Below are positions 15,907 through 24,257 of a stretch of DNA of 64,000 nucleotides, in pieces. The notes beneath the pieces are model-generated. The model was not told where the DNA came from. It saw only the letters and a program-made list of their open reading frames with translations, and did not search any database. The stretch comes from Paenibacillus lautus NBRC 15380 (lineage in GTDB: Bacteria > Bacillota > Bacilli > Paenibacillales > Paenibacillaceae), in the NCBI RefSeq assembly GCF_004000945.1, contig NZ_BIMF01000012.1, positions 62,001 through 126,000 on the forward strand. Direction: 5' to 3'. Position 1 is the stretch's first letter. Every line of letters starts with the position of its first letter. A program made the translations under genes and the position numbers.

Positions 15907-17907
15907 ATGACTGATAAGCGACTCATAACGCCAGAGGATTTGTACCGGATGCATTGGGTGAATGACCCTGTCGTCTCCCCGGCTAGCGGAGCCATAGCCT
16001 ATGTACATAAATCCGTCAGCGAAAAGTTCGACGGTTACCGTTCCCATATCCGTCTGCTTCCTCCAAACGGAGACCAGGACGTTCCCTTCACGTCCGGCGA
16101 GGCGGATACAGCACCCGCTTGGTCCCCTGACGGGTCGGAGCTTGCCTTCTTGCGCAAAAAAGGCGATAAGCCGCAGGTATGGATCATGCCTGCCAACGGA
16201 GGGGAAGCAAGGCCGGTTACCGACATGAAGCACGGAGTCAGCGCCTTCAGATGGTCCCCGGACAGCGCACGCCTGCTCGTTAGAAGCGAGGTGGAAGCTG
16301 CAGAACCTACGGAAAGCCAAGAATCAGACAAAGACGGTAACAACAAGCTGCCTGAGGAAAAGATCATTAATCGCATTAAATATAAAGCCGATGGCGCCGG
16401 ATTGTGGAATGAACGTCGACATCATCTATACCTCGTGAATCCGGCAACGGAAGAGTCCAAGCAAATTACAGAAGGAGATTTTGACGTATATGCCTTCGCC
16501 TGGTCACCGGACGGCGCCCGCATCGCATACAGCAGCAGCCTTGCCACGGAGCAATTCCCGGATCCGGATCTTCGTTTGACGGGCGATGTGTTCGTCATGG
16601 ACCTTGCCAGCGGATCCGTAACCGAATTGACGGATGGAACCCTCTCGAACGGCTCCATTGCATTCACCCCGGACGGGCAGTATATGCTCATGCTTGCCAG
16701 CGATCTCAGCTGCGGTTTTGCCACGCTGACCAAAATCCACCTGGTCCCGCTCTCGGGTGGAGAATCCCGCGTGCTCTTCACGGACATGGATATTCAGCTG
16801 GGGCACGCCGCGGTCAGCGACATGAGAGCCGGAGCCGGAACGCCTCCTCTGTTCAGTAAGGACGGTCAATCCGTATACATCCAGCTCAGCCAGGATGGCG
16901 GCGTCCATATTGGACGTTTTGCCCTGGACGGTTCATCCTATGAGCTGGTGGTATCGGGTGAACGCGAGGTGTACCAATATGCTCTGACACCAGAGGAGAA
17001 CGTGGTGTTCGCCGCTGCCGACCCACTGCAGCCCGGCGATCTGTTCAGCTTTTCTATCGCTAAGAACGAGGAGAAACGTCTGACGAACTGCAACGAGGAG
17101 CTGTGGAACGAGCTTACGTTAAGCACGCCGGAGTCCTTTACATTCCGGACGTCGGACGGCTGGCCGATCCAAGGGTGGATCATGAAGCCAGCCGGCTTCA
17201 CGGAAGGCGCGAAAGTCCCTGCCGTGCTTGAAATTCACGGCGGTCCGCAAGCCATGTACGGACATACGTTCATGCATGAGTTCCAGCTGCTTGCTGCAGC
17301 CGGCTATGCCGTATTCTATACCAACCCGCGGGGTGGCCACGGGTACGGTCAAGTCCACGTCAACACCGTCAGAGGCGATTACGGCGGACGGGATTACCAG
17401 GATCTGATGGAAGCGGTAGATTATGTTCTGGATACCTACACCTATGTCGATGCCTCCCGTCTTGGCGTAACCGGCGGCAGCTACGGCGGCTTCATGACCA
17501 ACTGGATTGTCGGTCATACCGACCGGTTCCAGGCTGCGGTAACCCAGCGCTCGATATCGAACTGGATTTCCTTCTACGGCGTCAGCGATATCGGCTATAC
17601 CTTTACACAGGATCAAATCTGGGGCAATCCTTGGGACGATCTCGAGAAGCTGTGGAAGCACTCCCCGCTCGCTTACGTGAAGGACGTCAATACGCCGCTG
17701 CTCATCCTTCATGGAGAACAGGATCTCCGCTGCCCGATCGAGCAGGGAGAACAGCTGTTTATCGCCTTAAAGCGACTGGGCCGGGAAACCCAGTTGATTC
17801 GCTTCCCTGGCGCGGATCATAACTTGTCCCGAAGCGGTCATCCGCATCTGCGGGTTAAACGCTTGAGTCATATCGTCCGTTGGTTTGTGGAGCATATCGA
17901 AAGATAA
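15907..17907 (+). CDS. S9 family acylaminoacyl/prolyl-oligopeptidase-like serine peptidase
   Basis: A 666-residue cytoplasmic peptidase resembling B. subtilis YuxL. The N-terminal two-thirds is a beta-propeller built from TolB/DPP4-like blades (repeated AWSPDGSELAFL, AFRWSPDSARLLV, AFAWSPDGARIAY). The C-terminal alpha/beta hydrolase holds the triad Ser525 in GGSYGG, Asp606 in HGEQDLRCP and His638 in GADHNLS, with the HGGPQ oxyanion segment. No signal peptide is present. It would release N-acylated or short peptides. TTAGGAGGATGATTC precedes the ATG. It is monocistronic and followed by a strong hairpin. Confidence 0.94.
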   Translation: MTDKRLITPEDLYRMHWVNDPVVSPASGAIAYVHKSVSEKFDGYRSHIRLLPPNGDQDVPFTSGEADTAPAWSPDGSELAFLRKKGDKPQVWIMPANGGEARPVTDMKHGVSAFRWSPDSARLLVRSEVEAAEPTESQESDKDGNNKLPEEKIINRIKYKADGAGLWNERRHHLYLVNPATEESKQITEGDFDVYAFAWSPDGARIAYSSSLATEQFPDPDLRLTGDVFVMDLASGSVTELTDGTLSNGSIAFTPDGQYMLMLASDLSCGFATLTKIHLVPLSGGESRVLFTDMDIQLGHAAVSDMRAGAGTPPLFSKDGQSVYIQLSQDGGVHIGRFALDGSSYELVVSGEREVYQYALTPEENVVFAAADPLQPGDLFSFSIAKNEEKRLTNCNEELWNELTLSTPESFTFRTSDGWPIQGWIMKPAGFTEGAKVPAVLEIHGGPQAMYGHTFMHEFQLLAAAGYAVFYTNPRGGHGYGQVHVNTVRGDYGGRDYQDLMEAVDYVLDTYTYVDASRLGVTGGSYGGFMTNWIVGHTDRFQAAVTQRSISNWISFYGVSDIGYTFTQDQIWGNPWDDLEKLWKHSPLAYVKDVNTPLLILHGEQDLRCPIEQGEQLFIALKRLGRETQLIRFPGADHNLSRSGHPHLRVKRLSHIVRWFVEHIER

Positions 17908-17917
17908 AACAAACAAA

Positions 17918-17969
17918 AAATCATCCCCGTGTGAACTTGCTCTATGAGCGGCTTACATGGGGATGATTT
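17918..17969 (+). terminator. Rho-independent terminator
   Basis: A perfect 11-bp stem AAATCATCCCC/GGGGATGATTT encloses a 30-nt loop, directly after the S9 peptidase. Confidence 0.7.
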
Positions 17970-17998
17970 CTATATGAGACGTTAATATACACCGCCAA

Positions 17999-18026
17999 AA
18001 AAAGACCGCCAGGACAATCCTGGCGG
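17999..18026 (-). terminator. Rho-independent terminator
   Basis: A perfect stem CCGCCAGGA/TCCTGGCGG with a 3-nt loop is followed on the minus strand by a T-rich tract including T7. It ends the asparaginase transcript. Confidence 0.85.
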
Positions 18027-18100
18027 CAATATATATGGGTGGAAGGAAGTTCATGGTTCAGTAGGAATAAGGAGCAGCTAAAAAATGACTGAGACTGAGA

Positions 18101-19318
18101 TTACACTTCAGGTGTTCCGTAGGTTGCGAACCAACCCTTAAGGGTATTGAAATCATCCGTAAAGGACAGGGAGAGCAGCAGCAGAACGCGGGCTTGCTGA
18201 GGACTCAGGTTGTCACCTGAAATGATGCCTTCACCGCCGCCGTATACGCTGCCGGAGCCTGTACGGGTCGTTGTTACGAAAACCACCCCCTTCTCAATGG
18301 CTTCCTTGCGGGCCGCGCTCATCTCTCTCGAGATGCCGCCTGCACCGGTACCGGAAGTAACAATGCCTTTAGCTCCGTCTGCCACAAAGCCTCTAATTGC
18401 ACCACCACCGGCTTCCTGATAGGAGATTGCAATTTCAACCTTCGCCAGGTCCTCTTTCGTGATTTTGCTCAGATCAAATGCCGGTTTGCCTTCGCCTTCC
18501 GCCTTTATCGCTCGAAGGGGAGCACGGTATATTCGAATATTCTCATCATCGATATATCCGACGGCACCCAGCATAGGCGTTTCAAACGTGTCGGTACGGT
18601 AGTCATTGGTCTTGGTTACGCCGCGCGCCAGATGAATCGTATCATTCAGCATAAGCACCGTGCCGAAGGATTCCGTGCGGCCGCTTCCAGCCAGCTTGAT
18701 GGCATTGAACAAGTTCGCCTGCGCATCGGAGCCGATTACCGTCCAAGGCCGCATGGAGCCGGTAATGACTACAGGCTTGTCGCTTTGCACCGTCAGATCA
18801 AGGAAGTACGCAATCTCTTCCATCGTATCCGTCCCCGTCGTTACAACTACACTGTCATAGACCTCAAGCGCATGGTCCACCGTCCGGGACAGATCATACA
18901 GATCTGCCATCGTATACGCGCTTGATCCGGAATTGCCGAACTGGAGCGTGCTGATATCCGCAATCTTGTCCGTATTGGGAAGCTCGCCCACCATATCTTC
19001 GATCTTCAGCGTACCTGCCCGATAAGATTGGAAGCTGGTGGCATCCGTCGATTGGCCCGCCAACGTGCCGCCAGTCGCAACCACCAGCACGTTGGGCTTG
19101 GTCGATTGCTTAGATACTTCCGATAGAGGAGGTACCGTCGTATTCCTTCCCGGCGCTGCAGAGGTCTGTACGGGTGCAGCCGTACTAACCGTGCCTTTCA
19201 CTTCCGTCACCGTGGCAGCATGTGCCGCATAGGTTCCAGGAGATAAAGAAATAACAAAAGCGGTGAATGCAGCGGTACTCCAGACCGCTAAAGGACGTTT
19301 TGACTTTGGTTTCATCAT
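18101..19318 (-). CDS. Secreted type II L-asparaginase
   Basis: A 405-residue exported asparaginase that hydrolyses L-asparagine to aspartate and ammonia. A signal peptide covers about residues 1-35 (basic KPKSKRP, hydrophobic core, cleavage near HAA), followed by a Thr/Pro/Ser-rich spacer to residue 74. Catalytic signatures are intact: Thr85 in ATGGTLAG, Tyr99, Thr163-Asp164 in TTGTDTMEE, and the Lys in SDKPVVITGSMRP. AAGGGAGAGTGCC precedes the start. Three sequences that match the GlnR/TnrA consensus exactly lie upstream (19334, 19386, 19541), so nitrogen-limitation control is expected. Extracellular location fits nitrogen scavenging. Confidence 0.94.
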   Translation of the reverse strand: MMKPKSKRPLAVWSTAAFTAFVISLSPGTYAAHAATVTEVKGTVSTAAPVQTSAAPGRNTTVPPLSEVSKQSTKPNVLVVATGGTLAGQSTDATSFQSYRAGTLKIEDMVGELPNTDKIADISTLQFGNSGSSAYTMADLYDLSRTVDHALEVYDSVVVTTGTDTMEEIAYFLDLTVQSDKPVVITGSMRPWTVIGSDAQANLFNAIKLAGSGRTESFGTVLMLNDTIHLARGVTKTNDYRTDTFETPMLGAVGYIDDENIRIYRAPLRAIKAEGEGKPAFDLSKITKEDLAKVEIAISYQEAGGGAIRGFVADGAKGIVTSGTGAGGISREMSAARKEAIEKGVVFVTTTRTGSGSVYGGGEGIISGDNLSPQQARVLLLLSLSFTDDFNTLKGWFATYGTPEV

Positions 19319-19333
19319 GGCACTCTCCCTTAA

Positions 19334-19350
19334 TGTTATAATATATTACA
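19334..19350. promoter_or_regulatory. GlnR/TnrA box 1 (proximal)
   Basis: TGTTATAATATATTACA matches TGTNAN7TNACA at every fixed position. It lies 16 bp from the asparaginase start codon, a position that would suit repression. Confidence 0.75.
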
Positions 19351-19385
19351 TATGAATATGTATTTGTTAGAGTTATTCTATTTAA

Positions 19386-19402
19386 TGTTATTTAATATAA
19401 CA
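19386..19402. promoter_or_regulatory. GlnR/TnrA box 2 (middle)
   Basis: TGTTATTTAATATAACA matches TGTNAN7TNACA exactly. Its centre is 52 bp upstream of box 1's centre, a spacing typical of activating sites near -50. Confidence 0.75.
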
Positions 19403-19540
19403 AATCGAACATATGATAGAGAAATCGTTTACAATTAAAGATAAACATCAATATCATTATATTTTCATACTTTTTCAACGGATTAAAAATATTATATTCC
19501 AGAATAAGGGAGTCCCAAATGATATGGTAGATGCGGATTA

Positions 19541-19557
19541 TGTAATATAACATTACA
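19541..19557. promoter_or_regulatory. GlnR/TnrA box 3 (distal)
   Basis: TGTAATATAACATTACA matches TGTNAN7TNACA exactly, about 220 bp upstream of the asparaginase start codon. The rest of the AT-rich 19319-19787 gap shows no gene. Confidence 0.7.
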
Positions 19558-19599
19558 TATGGATTAGCCACTCAACTTTTTAAACCGATCCTTTGAACA

Positions 19600-19640
19600 C
19601 AAAAAAGGATAGCCCCTCATCATACGATTGGACTATCCTT
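19600..19640 (-). terminator. Rho-independent terminator
   Basis: A perfect 8-bp stem AAGGATAG/CTATCCTT is followed on the minus strand by T6. It closes the sigma/anti-sigma operon to its right. Confidence 0.7.
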
Positions 19641-19787
19641 GTACATACTGTCGTTGGTTATCGATATAAGTTCATACCGGCATCATCATGCGCCATATGC
19701 CATAATGTTATCAACCACGATGTGATTGATCGAATAGGAGCTCGCTACCGCGCGTTCTCTTAAAAGAGTCAATTGAACTTAAGCTCC

Positions 19788-20603
19788 CTACTCACCGTCA
19801 GACTCTGCATTTGTATGGGTCGTAATATGGAATTCCTTCATCATGTTATGGAAGCGTGCGCCGAAGCCTTCGGCGGCCTCCAGGAAATACTGCTGCTTCA
19901 CGACAAAGCTGCCGCCCTGCCCGTTATCAAAAACGTAATACCGTATCACCGGATCATCCCACGCTTTACCGCCGGTTCCGCCTACTGCACGCACCTCCCA
20001 GCCTTGTATCGGTTCATCCACCAGATTCGCCTCGACCTTCGGATACTCTTGCAGTTCCGCCTGGATCTGCTCCGCGGCGGTCTTCGGATCAATGCCCTCC
20101 TGCGAAATTTCCATGAACACGTCCGGATAGCGGTCATCCGTCGGTTTCTCCTTCAATTCGATGCGGTCCACGTCCGATTCATGAACCATTTTAAACCGGC
20201 TCTCATCAATATAAATCACGTAATCCGCACCCTCATGCAGCTGATCTACGCTCGTTTCGGGCGTGCCTTCAAGCTCCTGCTCGACCGTTTTCTGGGGAGC
20301 AAACCATTCCTTCACCTGATCAATAAACGCCTGAACCGGTGCCGTCTGGAAGCTGACGGTCAGCACAATGGCTGCCGCAGCGGCGGTTCCCGCAATCCAT
20401 CCTGCCGATCTTCGACCGGAACGGCGGCGTCCTTTCGATTCCCGCGGAGCATAGGCTGTTTCGGCTTCCACTGGCCGCTGGGCTTGCTCGCTATGAATCC
20501 GCTCCTTAATCGCCGTCCAAATCTCGTCTTTTTGTCGCATCGCGTCATCCGTACCCTTTTTCAAGCCGTCTTTAATCTCTTGATCCAATGGATCACGTCC
20601 CAT
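19788..20603 (-). CDS. Membrane-bound anti-sigma factor partner
   Basis: A 271-residue protein overlapping the ECF sigma gene by 11 bp. Residues 1-65 are cytoplasmic and charged, with KDEIWTAIKERIHSE near 25-39, a helix often seen in Bacillales anti-sigma proteins. One transmembrane segment (about 66-86, SAGWIAGTAAAAAIVLTVSFQ) leads to an extracytoplasmic domain of about 180 residues containing two DUF4367-like stretches (ADYVIYIDESRFKMVHES and WEVRAVGGTGGKAWDDPVIRYYVFDNGQGGSFVVKQQYFLEA). It presumably binds the sigma factor until a surface signal arrives. The signal is unknown. Confidence 0.8.
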   Translation of the reverse strand: MGRDPLDQEIKDGLKKGTDDAMRQKDEIWTAIKERIHSEQAQRPVEAETAYAPRESKGRRRSGRRSAGWIAGTAAAAAIVLTVSFQTAPVQAFIDQVKEWFAPQKTVEQELEGTPETSVDQLHEGADYVIYIDESRFKMVHESDVDRIELKEKPTDDRYPDVFMEISQEGIDPKTAAEQIQAELQEYPKVEANLVDEPIQGWEVRAVGGTGGKAWDDPVIRYYVFDNGQGGSFVVKQQYFLEAAEGFGARFHNMMKEFHITTHTNAESDGE

Positions 20604-21135
20604 GCTGATTCCCTCCCCTATTCTGCAGCATCCATTCCTTCAACTTCTTTCGGGCTTTGAACAATCTGGACTTCACCGTGTTAACATTCAGCTCCATCAT
20701 GTCCGCGATATCCTTCTCGGCAAAATCATTCAAATATTTCAAGATCACGGGAATCCTGTGCTGGTCATCCAGCCGCTGTACCATCTCATATATCTCGCCG
20801 TGTCGGTCAAAATCGTAGGTATCGGTTTCCGCTGGAAGATCCCTCTCCTCCGATATCTCGGAGGGCACCACTCTCGCATGTTTCTTCAAATATCGGTTGC
20901 ACTCGTTATAGAGAATCCGGTTAAACCACGGGTCAAAGGGTTTGCTTCCATCATAGGCACCGAGGTTTCGGTAAACCCGGATAAACGTTTCCTGGACCAC
21001 GTCGGCAGCGCTTGCCGGACTTCCGGTTACTGCGGTAGCCGTTCGAATCGCCCGATCCGCGTATAACCGGTAAAGTTCTTCGAACCATTCGTCACTGTAT
21101 TCCGTCTTTAGTCGTTGTATAAGGTCGTGTACCAA
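20593..21135 (-). CDS. ECF-family RNA polymerase sigma factor
   Basis: About 180 residues. TTG at 21135 is proposed as start because AAAGGAGG lies 10 nt upstream; a GTG at 21168 extends the protein by 11 residues and cannot be excluded. Region 2 reads WFEELYRLYADRAIRTATAVTGSPASAADVVQETFIRVYRNLGAYDGSKPFDPWFNRILYNECNRYLKK, with DVVQETF and the PWFNRILYN helix. Region 4 reads LDDQHRIPVILKYLNDFAEKDIADMMELNVNTVKSRLFKARKKLKE. It overlaps the anti-sigma gene and would be held inactive by it. It is a SigX/SigW-like ECF factor by general form; the target promoters are unknown. Confidence 0.92.
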   Translation of the reverse strand: MVHDLIQRLKTEYSDEWFEELYRLYADRAIRTATAVTGSPASAADVVQETFIRVYRNLGAYDGSKPFDPWFNRILYNECNRYLKKHARVVPSEISEERDLPAETDTYDFDRHGEIYEMVQRLDDQHRIPVILKYLNDFAEKDIADMMELNVNTVKSRLFKARKKLKEWMLQNRGGNQHGT

Positions 21136-21226
21136 ACCGCGCTTTCCTCCTTTCACTTGGCCAATCACTTACAATACCCCGCCATGCGGGTAAAAAGTTT
21201 TCGAATGTGTCATTTTTATAGTATGG

Positions 21227-21270
21227 CAAAAAAAGGATACCCCGATGCCGCACGGCCGAAGTATCCTTTT
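21227..21270 (-). terminator. Rho-independent terminator
   Basis: A 10-bp perfect stem AAAAGGATAC/GTATCCTTTT encloses a GC-rich loop, with T7 following on the minus strand. It ends the MATE gene transcript. Confidence 0.85.
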
Positions 21271-21288
21271 TCACATCATAACCTGTCA

Positions 21289-22680
21289 TTACGCCTGCGC
21301 CGGGATCGGTTCCATCGGCTGTGCCTGATGACTCACCGGCTCGACCTGCTCTGCCTTTCTCAAGTGCTTCTGCCCGCGCCAGCGGAAGAAGGACAGCACG
21401 CCCCGCAAATACTCGTCGGCAATCATGCAGGAGTATATGCCGATGAGCCCCCACCCCATGTGAATGCCGAGTACATAAGAGAGCACGGTCGCGACCAGCC
21501 ACATCGAGCCAAGGGAAATATACATCGTAAACCTTGTGTCTCCGACGGCATTCAGCGAGTTGCCGAGTGCCATGTTGAGCATTTTGCCAGGCTGGAGAAT
21601 TAGATTCATGCCCAGGAGCGATGCGCCGATCGCAATGATGGTCTTATCGTCCGTAAACAGCCCCAGCAGCTGCTTCCCGAACACATACAGCAGGAAGGCA
21701 TTGACGACAACGTAAACAGCCCCGATGCCCAGCGCGCGGTACGCGCTCCGATAAGCCTCCTTGATCCGGCCCGCGCCGAACAGATGCGCGATCTGAATCT
21801 GGGCAGCCATCGCGATCGATGAGCCCAGCAAGAAACAGAAGGATTCCAGGGTATTCATATACGTACGTGCTGCCAGCTCGGCAGCGCCCAGCGTTGCAAT
21901 GAAGGAATAGATGATGAGCTGCGTAAACACCCAACAAGACATATTGATGCCGAGCGGCCATCCAATCTTCAGGATTTCGCCGAACAGCGGACGGTTAAAC
22001 ACCCGGAATTCGTTCCATTTGATCCGGTATTCAAATGAACGAAGGAATATATACAGCAGTAAGAGCACAGCGAGCAGCCGGCTGACCACCGTCGAAATGG
22101 CGACGCCGGTAAGTCCCCACTGCGGGAAGCCGAAAGCGCCGAAAATAAACCCATAGTTCATAATGACGTGAATGATATTCATTCCGATCGCTACATACAT
22201 CGGCGCACGCGTGTTGCCGGTGTTCCGGATGACGGTGCTCATCGTAGCCATCATGGCAATCAGCACCATCCCGCCGCCGACAATGGAGATATACGTTCCC
22301 GCTAGCGGAAGCAGGTGATCCGGCAGCTGGAGGATCGAAGCGATGGCCTCCGGCATCGCAAACAATATGACGCTGCACACCAATCCGATGATCGTGGTGG
22401 CACTCACCGCCATGATGCCGATCGTTCGGGCATCGCCCGTTTTATGCGAACCGATCTTCTGGGCGATGAGAATGCCGGCACCGCTGGCAACCGTCATGAA
22501 CAGCGTTGTCATGGCCTGAAACAGCTGATTGGAGAATCCGACCACCGCAACCGCATCATCGGAAATCCGGCTGACCATCAATGTATCCACCGCTCCCAGC
22601 AAAAACTGCAGGAACAGCTCGATGAATATGGGCCATGCAAGAACCCATAATGTAAATTTGTTTGTGTTTTTATCCAACAT
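21289..22680 (-). CDS. MATE-family efflux transporter
   Basis: A 463-residue multidrug and toxin extrusion protein. ATG at 22680 is chosen over an upstream in-frame start at 22716 because GGTGGAGG lies 5 nt before it. Twelve hydrophobic segments are visible. The conserved N-half features PIFIELFLQFLLGAVDTLMVSRISDDAVAVVGFSNQ and ASGAGILIAQKIGSHK, and the repeated C-half features LGAAELAARTYMNTLESFCFLLGSSIAMAAQIQIAHLFGAGR, are typical of Firmicute MATE proteins. Export would be driven by a sodium or proton gradient. It is divergent from an AraC regulator across about 156 bp, which suggests but does not prove control. Confidence 0.92.
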   Translation of the reverse strand: MLDKNTNKFTLWVLAWPIFIELFLQFLLGAVDTLMVSRISDDAVAVVGFSNQLFQAMTTLFMTVASGAGILIAQKIGSHKTGDARTIGIMAVSATTIIGLVCSVILFAMPEAIASILQLPDHLLPLAGTYISIVGGGMVLIAMMATMSTVIRNTGNTRAPMYVAIGMNIIHVIMNYGFIFGAFGFPQWGLTGVAISTVVSRLLAVLLLLYIFLRSFEYRIKWNEFRVFNRPLFGEILKIGWPLGINMSCWVFTQLIIYSFIATLGAAELAARTYMNTLESFCFLLGSSIAMAAQIQIAHLFGAGRIKEAYRSAYRALGIGAVYVVVNAFLLYVFGKQLLGLFTDDKTIIAIGASLLGMNLILQPGKMLNMALGNSLNAVGDTRFTMYISLGSMWLVATVLSYVLGIHMGWGLIGIYSCMIADEYLRGVLSFFRWRGQKHLRKAEQVEPVSHQAQPMEPIPAQA

Positions 22681-22836
22681 TCCAACCTCCACCCATGATG
22701 TAAGGGTTAAACACAATTCATGATGAAACGGTCTTTAACCTTCTCAAATTATAGATGGTATACTGGAGTTATAATATCATTTTCCGAACGAAAACTATCA
22801 AAATTCAAACCTCACGAATCACGAAAGGGCTTTCTT

Positions 22837-23706
22837 ATGACAATCCTGAATTTTACCGTTCCGCCGCTGCCGGAATACATCAATAGCGGGCTTACCCGGG
22901 CCCCCATTCACAGTGGACACCCCAACCGTAAGAACATTGGCATCTTTGATCTGCTCGTGGTCATGAAGGGGCAGCTCCATGTCACGGAGAATGGCAATCC
23001 TTATGAAATCAAACCTGGCATGTTCCTCATCCTGCGTCCCGATACTCATCATTTCGGCACGAAGGGATGTACGGAGGAGACCGATTATTACTGGCTTCAT
23101 TTCCAAACCTCCGGGGACTGGCATGCGGACGAAGCCTGCCAATCGCCTAGAAGAGAAGAGGCTCCGGAACTGAAGGCGATGACGCCGAACTATTTTTCCG
23201 TCAACATCCCCCAATTCGGCACCCTGCCTCAACCGGAAAAGGCCCTGGAGCTCCTGGCTACCATGTCTTCGTTGGTTCAGTACGGTCACCAGGCCAAATT
23301 TCTGTGGCGGCAGCAGGTGGTGTTCCAAGAGCTCATCGAGCAGCTGGCCGCCGCACTGGATACGCCGGTGTCCTCCCCTTCCTCCGCTTGTGCCGAGCGG
23401 GCCGCGGCTTATCTGCGGAAGCATTATCGCGAAGAGTTCAAGGTGCAGGAGCTGGGCGAACGCATTAACTTCCACCCTGTTTATATCGCACGCTGCATGC
23501 AGAAGGAATTCGGCTGTTCGCCCGTTGAATATTTGCAGCGTTACCGGATCGAGCAGGCCAAAATGCTCCTCATGCAGACCGATTTCAGCATCAGCCGGGT
23601 TGCTGAAGAGGTTGGTTTCAATCATGCAGCGTACTTTACCTCCTGTTTCACAAAGCAGGAAGGGATCTCACCGCGTAAATACAGGCAGCGGTTCTTCATG
23701 AATTAA
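22837..23706 (+). CDS. AraC-family transcriptional regulator
   Basis: A 289-residue regulator. ATG at 22837 follows AAAGGGC; the frame opens earlier but without a site. The N-terminal half is a cupin ligand-binding fold (NIGIFDLLVVMKGQLHVTENGNPYEIKPGMFLILRPDTHHFG...YYWLHFQTSGDW). The C-terminal 100 residues hold two helix-turn-helix motifs (FKVQELGERINFHPVYIARCMQKEFGCSPVEYLQRYRIEQAKMLL and FSISRVAEEVGFNHAAYFTSCFTKQEGISPRKYRQRF). Such proteins often sense sugars or glycosides. Divergence from the MATE exporter makes that gene a candidate target. Confidence 0.92.
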   Translation: MTILNFTVPPLPEYINSGLTRAPIHSGHPNRKNIGIFDLLVVMKGQLHVTENGNPYEIKPGMFLILRPDTHHFGTKGCTEETDYYWLHFQTSGDWHADEACQSPRREEAPELKAMTPNYFSVNIPQFGTLPQPEKALELLATMSSLVQYGHQAKFLWRQQVVFQELIEQLAAALDTPVSSPSSACAERAAAYLRKHYREEFKVQELGERINFHPVYIARCMQKEFGCSPVEYLQRYRIEQAKMLLMQTDFSISRVAEEVGFNHAAYFTSCFTKQEGISPRKYRQRFFMN

Positions 23707-23737
23707 TTCATTTTTACGCAAAATCTTAGAAAGTGGC

Positions 23738-23766
23738 TTGCAACCTGTGCGGGAAGTCTTTATAAT
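23738..23766 (+). promoter_or_regulatory. Sigma-A promoter of the Fur-controlled small gene
   Basis: -35 TTGCAA (23738-23743), 17-bp spacer, -10 TATAAT (23761-23766). The predicted transcript starts near 23773. Confidence 0.75.
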
Positions 23767-23780
23767 GAGAATTAACCATA

Positions 23781-23795
23781 TGATAATGATTATCA
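23781..23795 (+). promoter_or_regulatory. Fur box
   Basis: TGATAATGATTATCA is an exact 7-1-7 Fur box lying at about +8 to +22 of the predicted transcript, so iron-bound Fur should block the promoter. Flanking GAGAAT and ATCATT extend the match. Confidence 0.85.
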
Positions 23796-23889
23796 TTACC
23801 GGACAAGTGAGAATGTGTTGAGAATGGGCGTTTGAGCTCCTACACGCTTCGCTTGGAGAGTTTATATATAAAGGAGAGCCGATTGACTT

Positions 23890-24042
23890 ATGAAAACGAC
23901 TTCCCGCCGCTGTTCTCTGCAAATCGATGATTATTTGGACCTGCTGAACCTCGCCATCCAGCTTGGAGACGTGAAATGGCAGAAAGAAATCACCCGCAAA
24001 ATGGAAATGACGCTGTCTACGTTGGAGACTGCAACTCAATAA
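23890..24042 (+). CDS. Small protein downstream of a Fur box
   Basis: A 50-residue open frame starting at ATG 23890 and ending in TAA 24040-24042. AAAGGAG lies upstream but about 12 nt from the ATG, slightly far. The protein is mostly helical and soluble, with the central pattern YLDLLNLAIQLGDVKWQKEITRKM; a helical hairpin of this kind resembles short adaptor domains, but I recognise no family. The promoter, Fur box and strong terminator define a discrete iron-repressed transcript of about 360 nt. The gene could encode a small iron-sparing adaptor protein, or the RNA itself could be the effector. Confidence 0.6.
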   Translation: MKTTSRRCSLQIDDYLDLLNLAIQLGDVKWQKEITRKMEMTLSTLETATQ

Positions 24043-24078
24043 ATAATATCATAGGGATTACATAATCCTGCATATAGG

Positions 24079-24138
24079 AAGACACCCGATCGCGAATTCC
24101 AGGCATGTCCCAGGAAAGCCGATCCGGTGTCTTTTTTT
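24079..24138 (+). terminator. Rho-independent terminator
   Basis: A stem AAGACACC/GGTGTCTT, extended inward by GATC pairing, is followed by T8. It closes the Fur-controlled transcript. Confidence 0.8.
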
Positions 24139-24257
24139 TCTGCGAATAGAATAAAACGACCCAGTCACGGGACTGGATCGCCGATTCTTTAGCTGCCTCG
24201 AATTTAGCGCCACATCGTCACCATATCGATCCAACCGATCCCAGCCGGCGAACTCTC

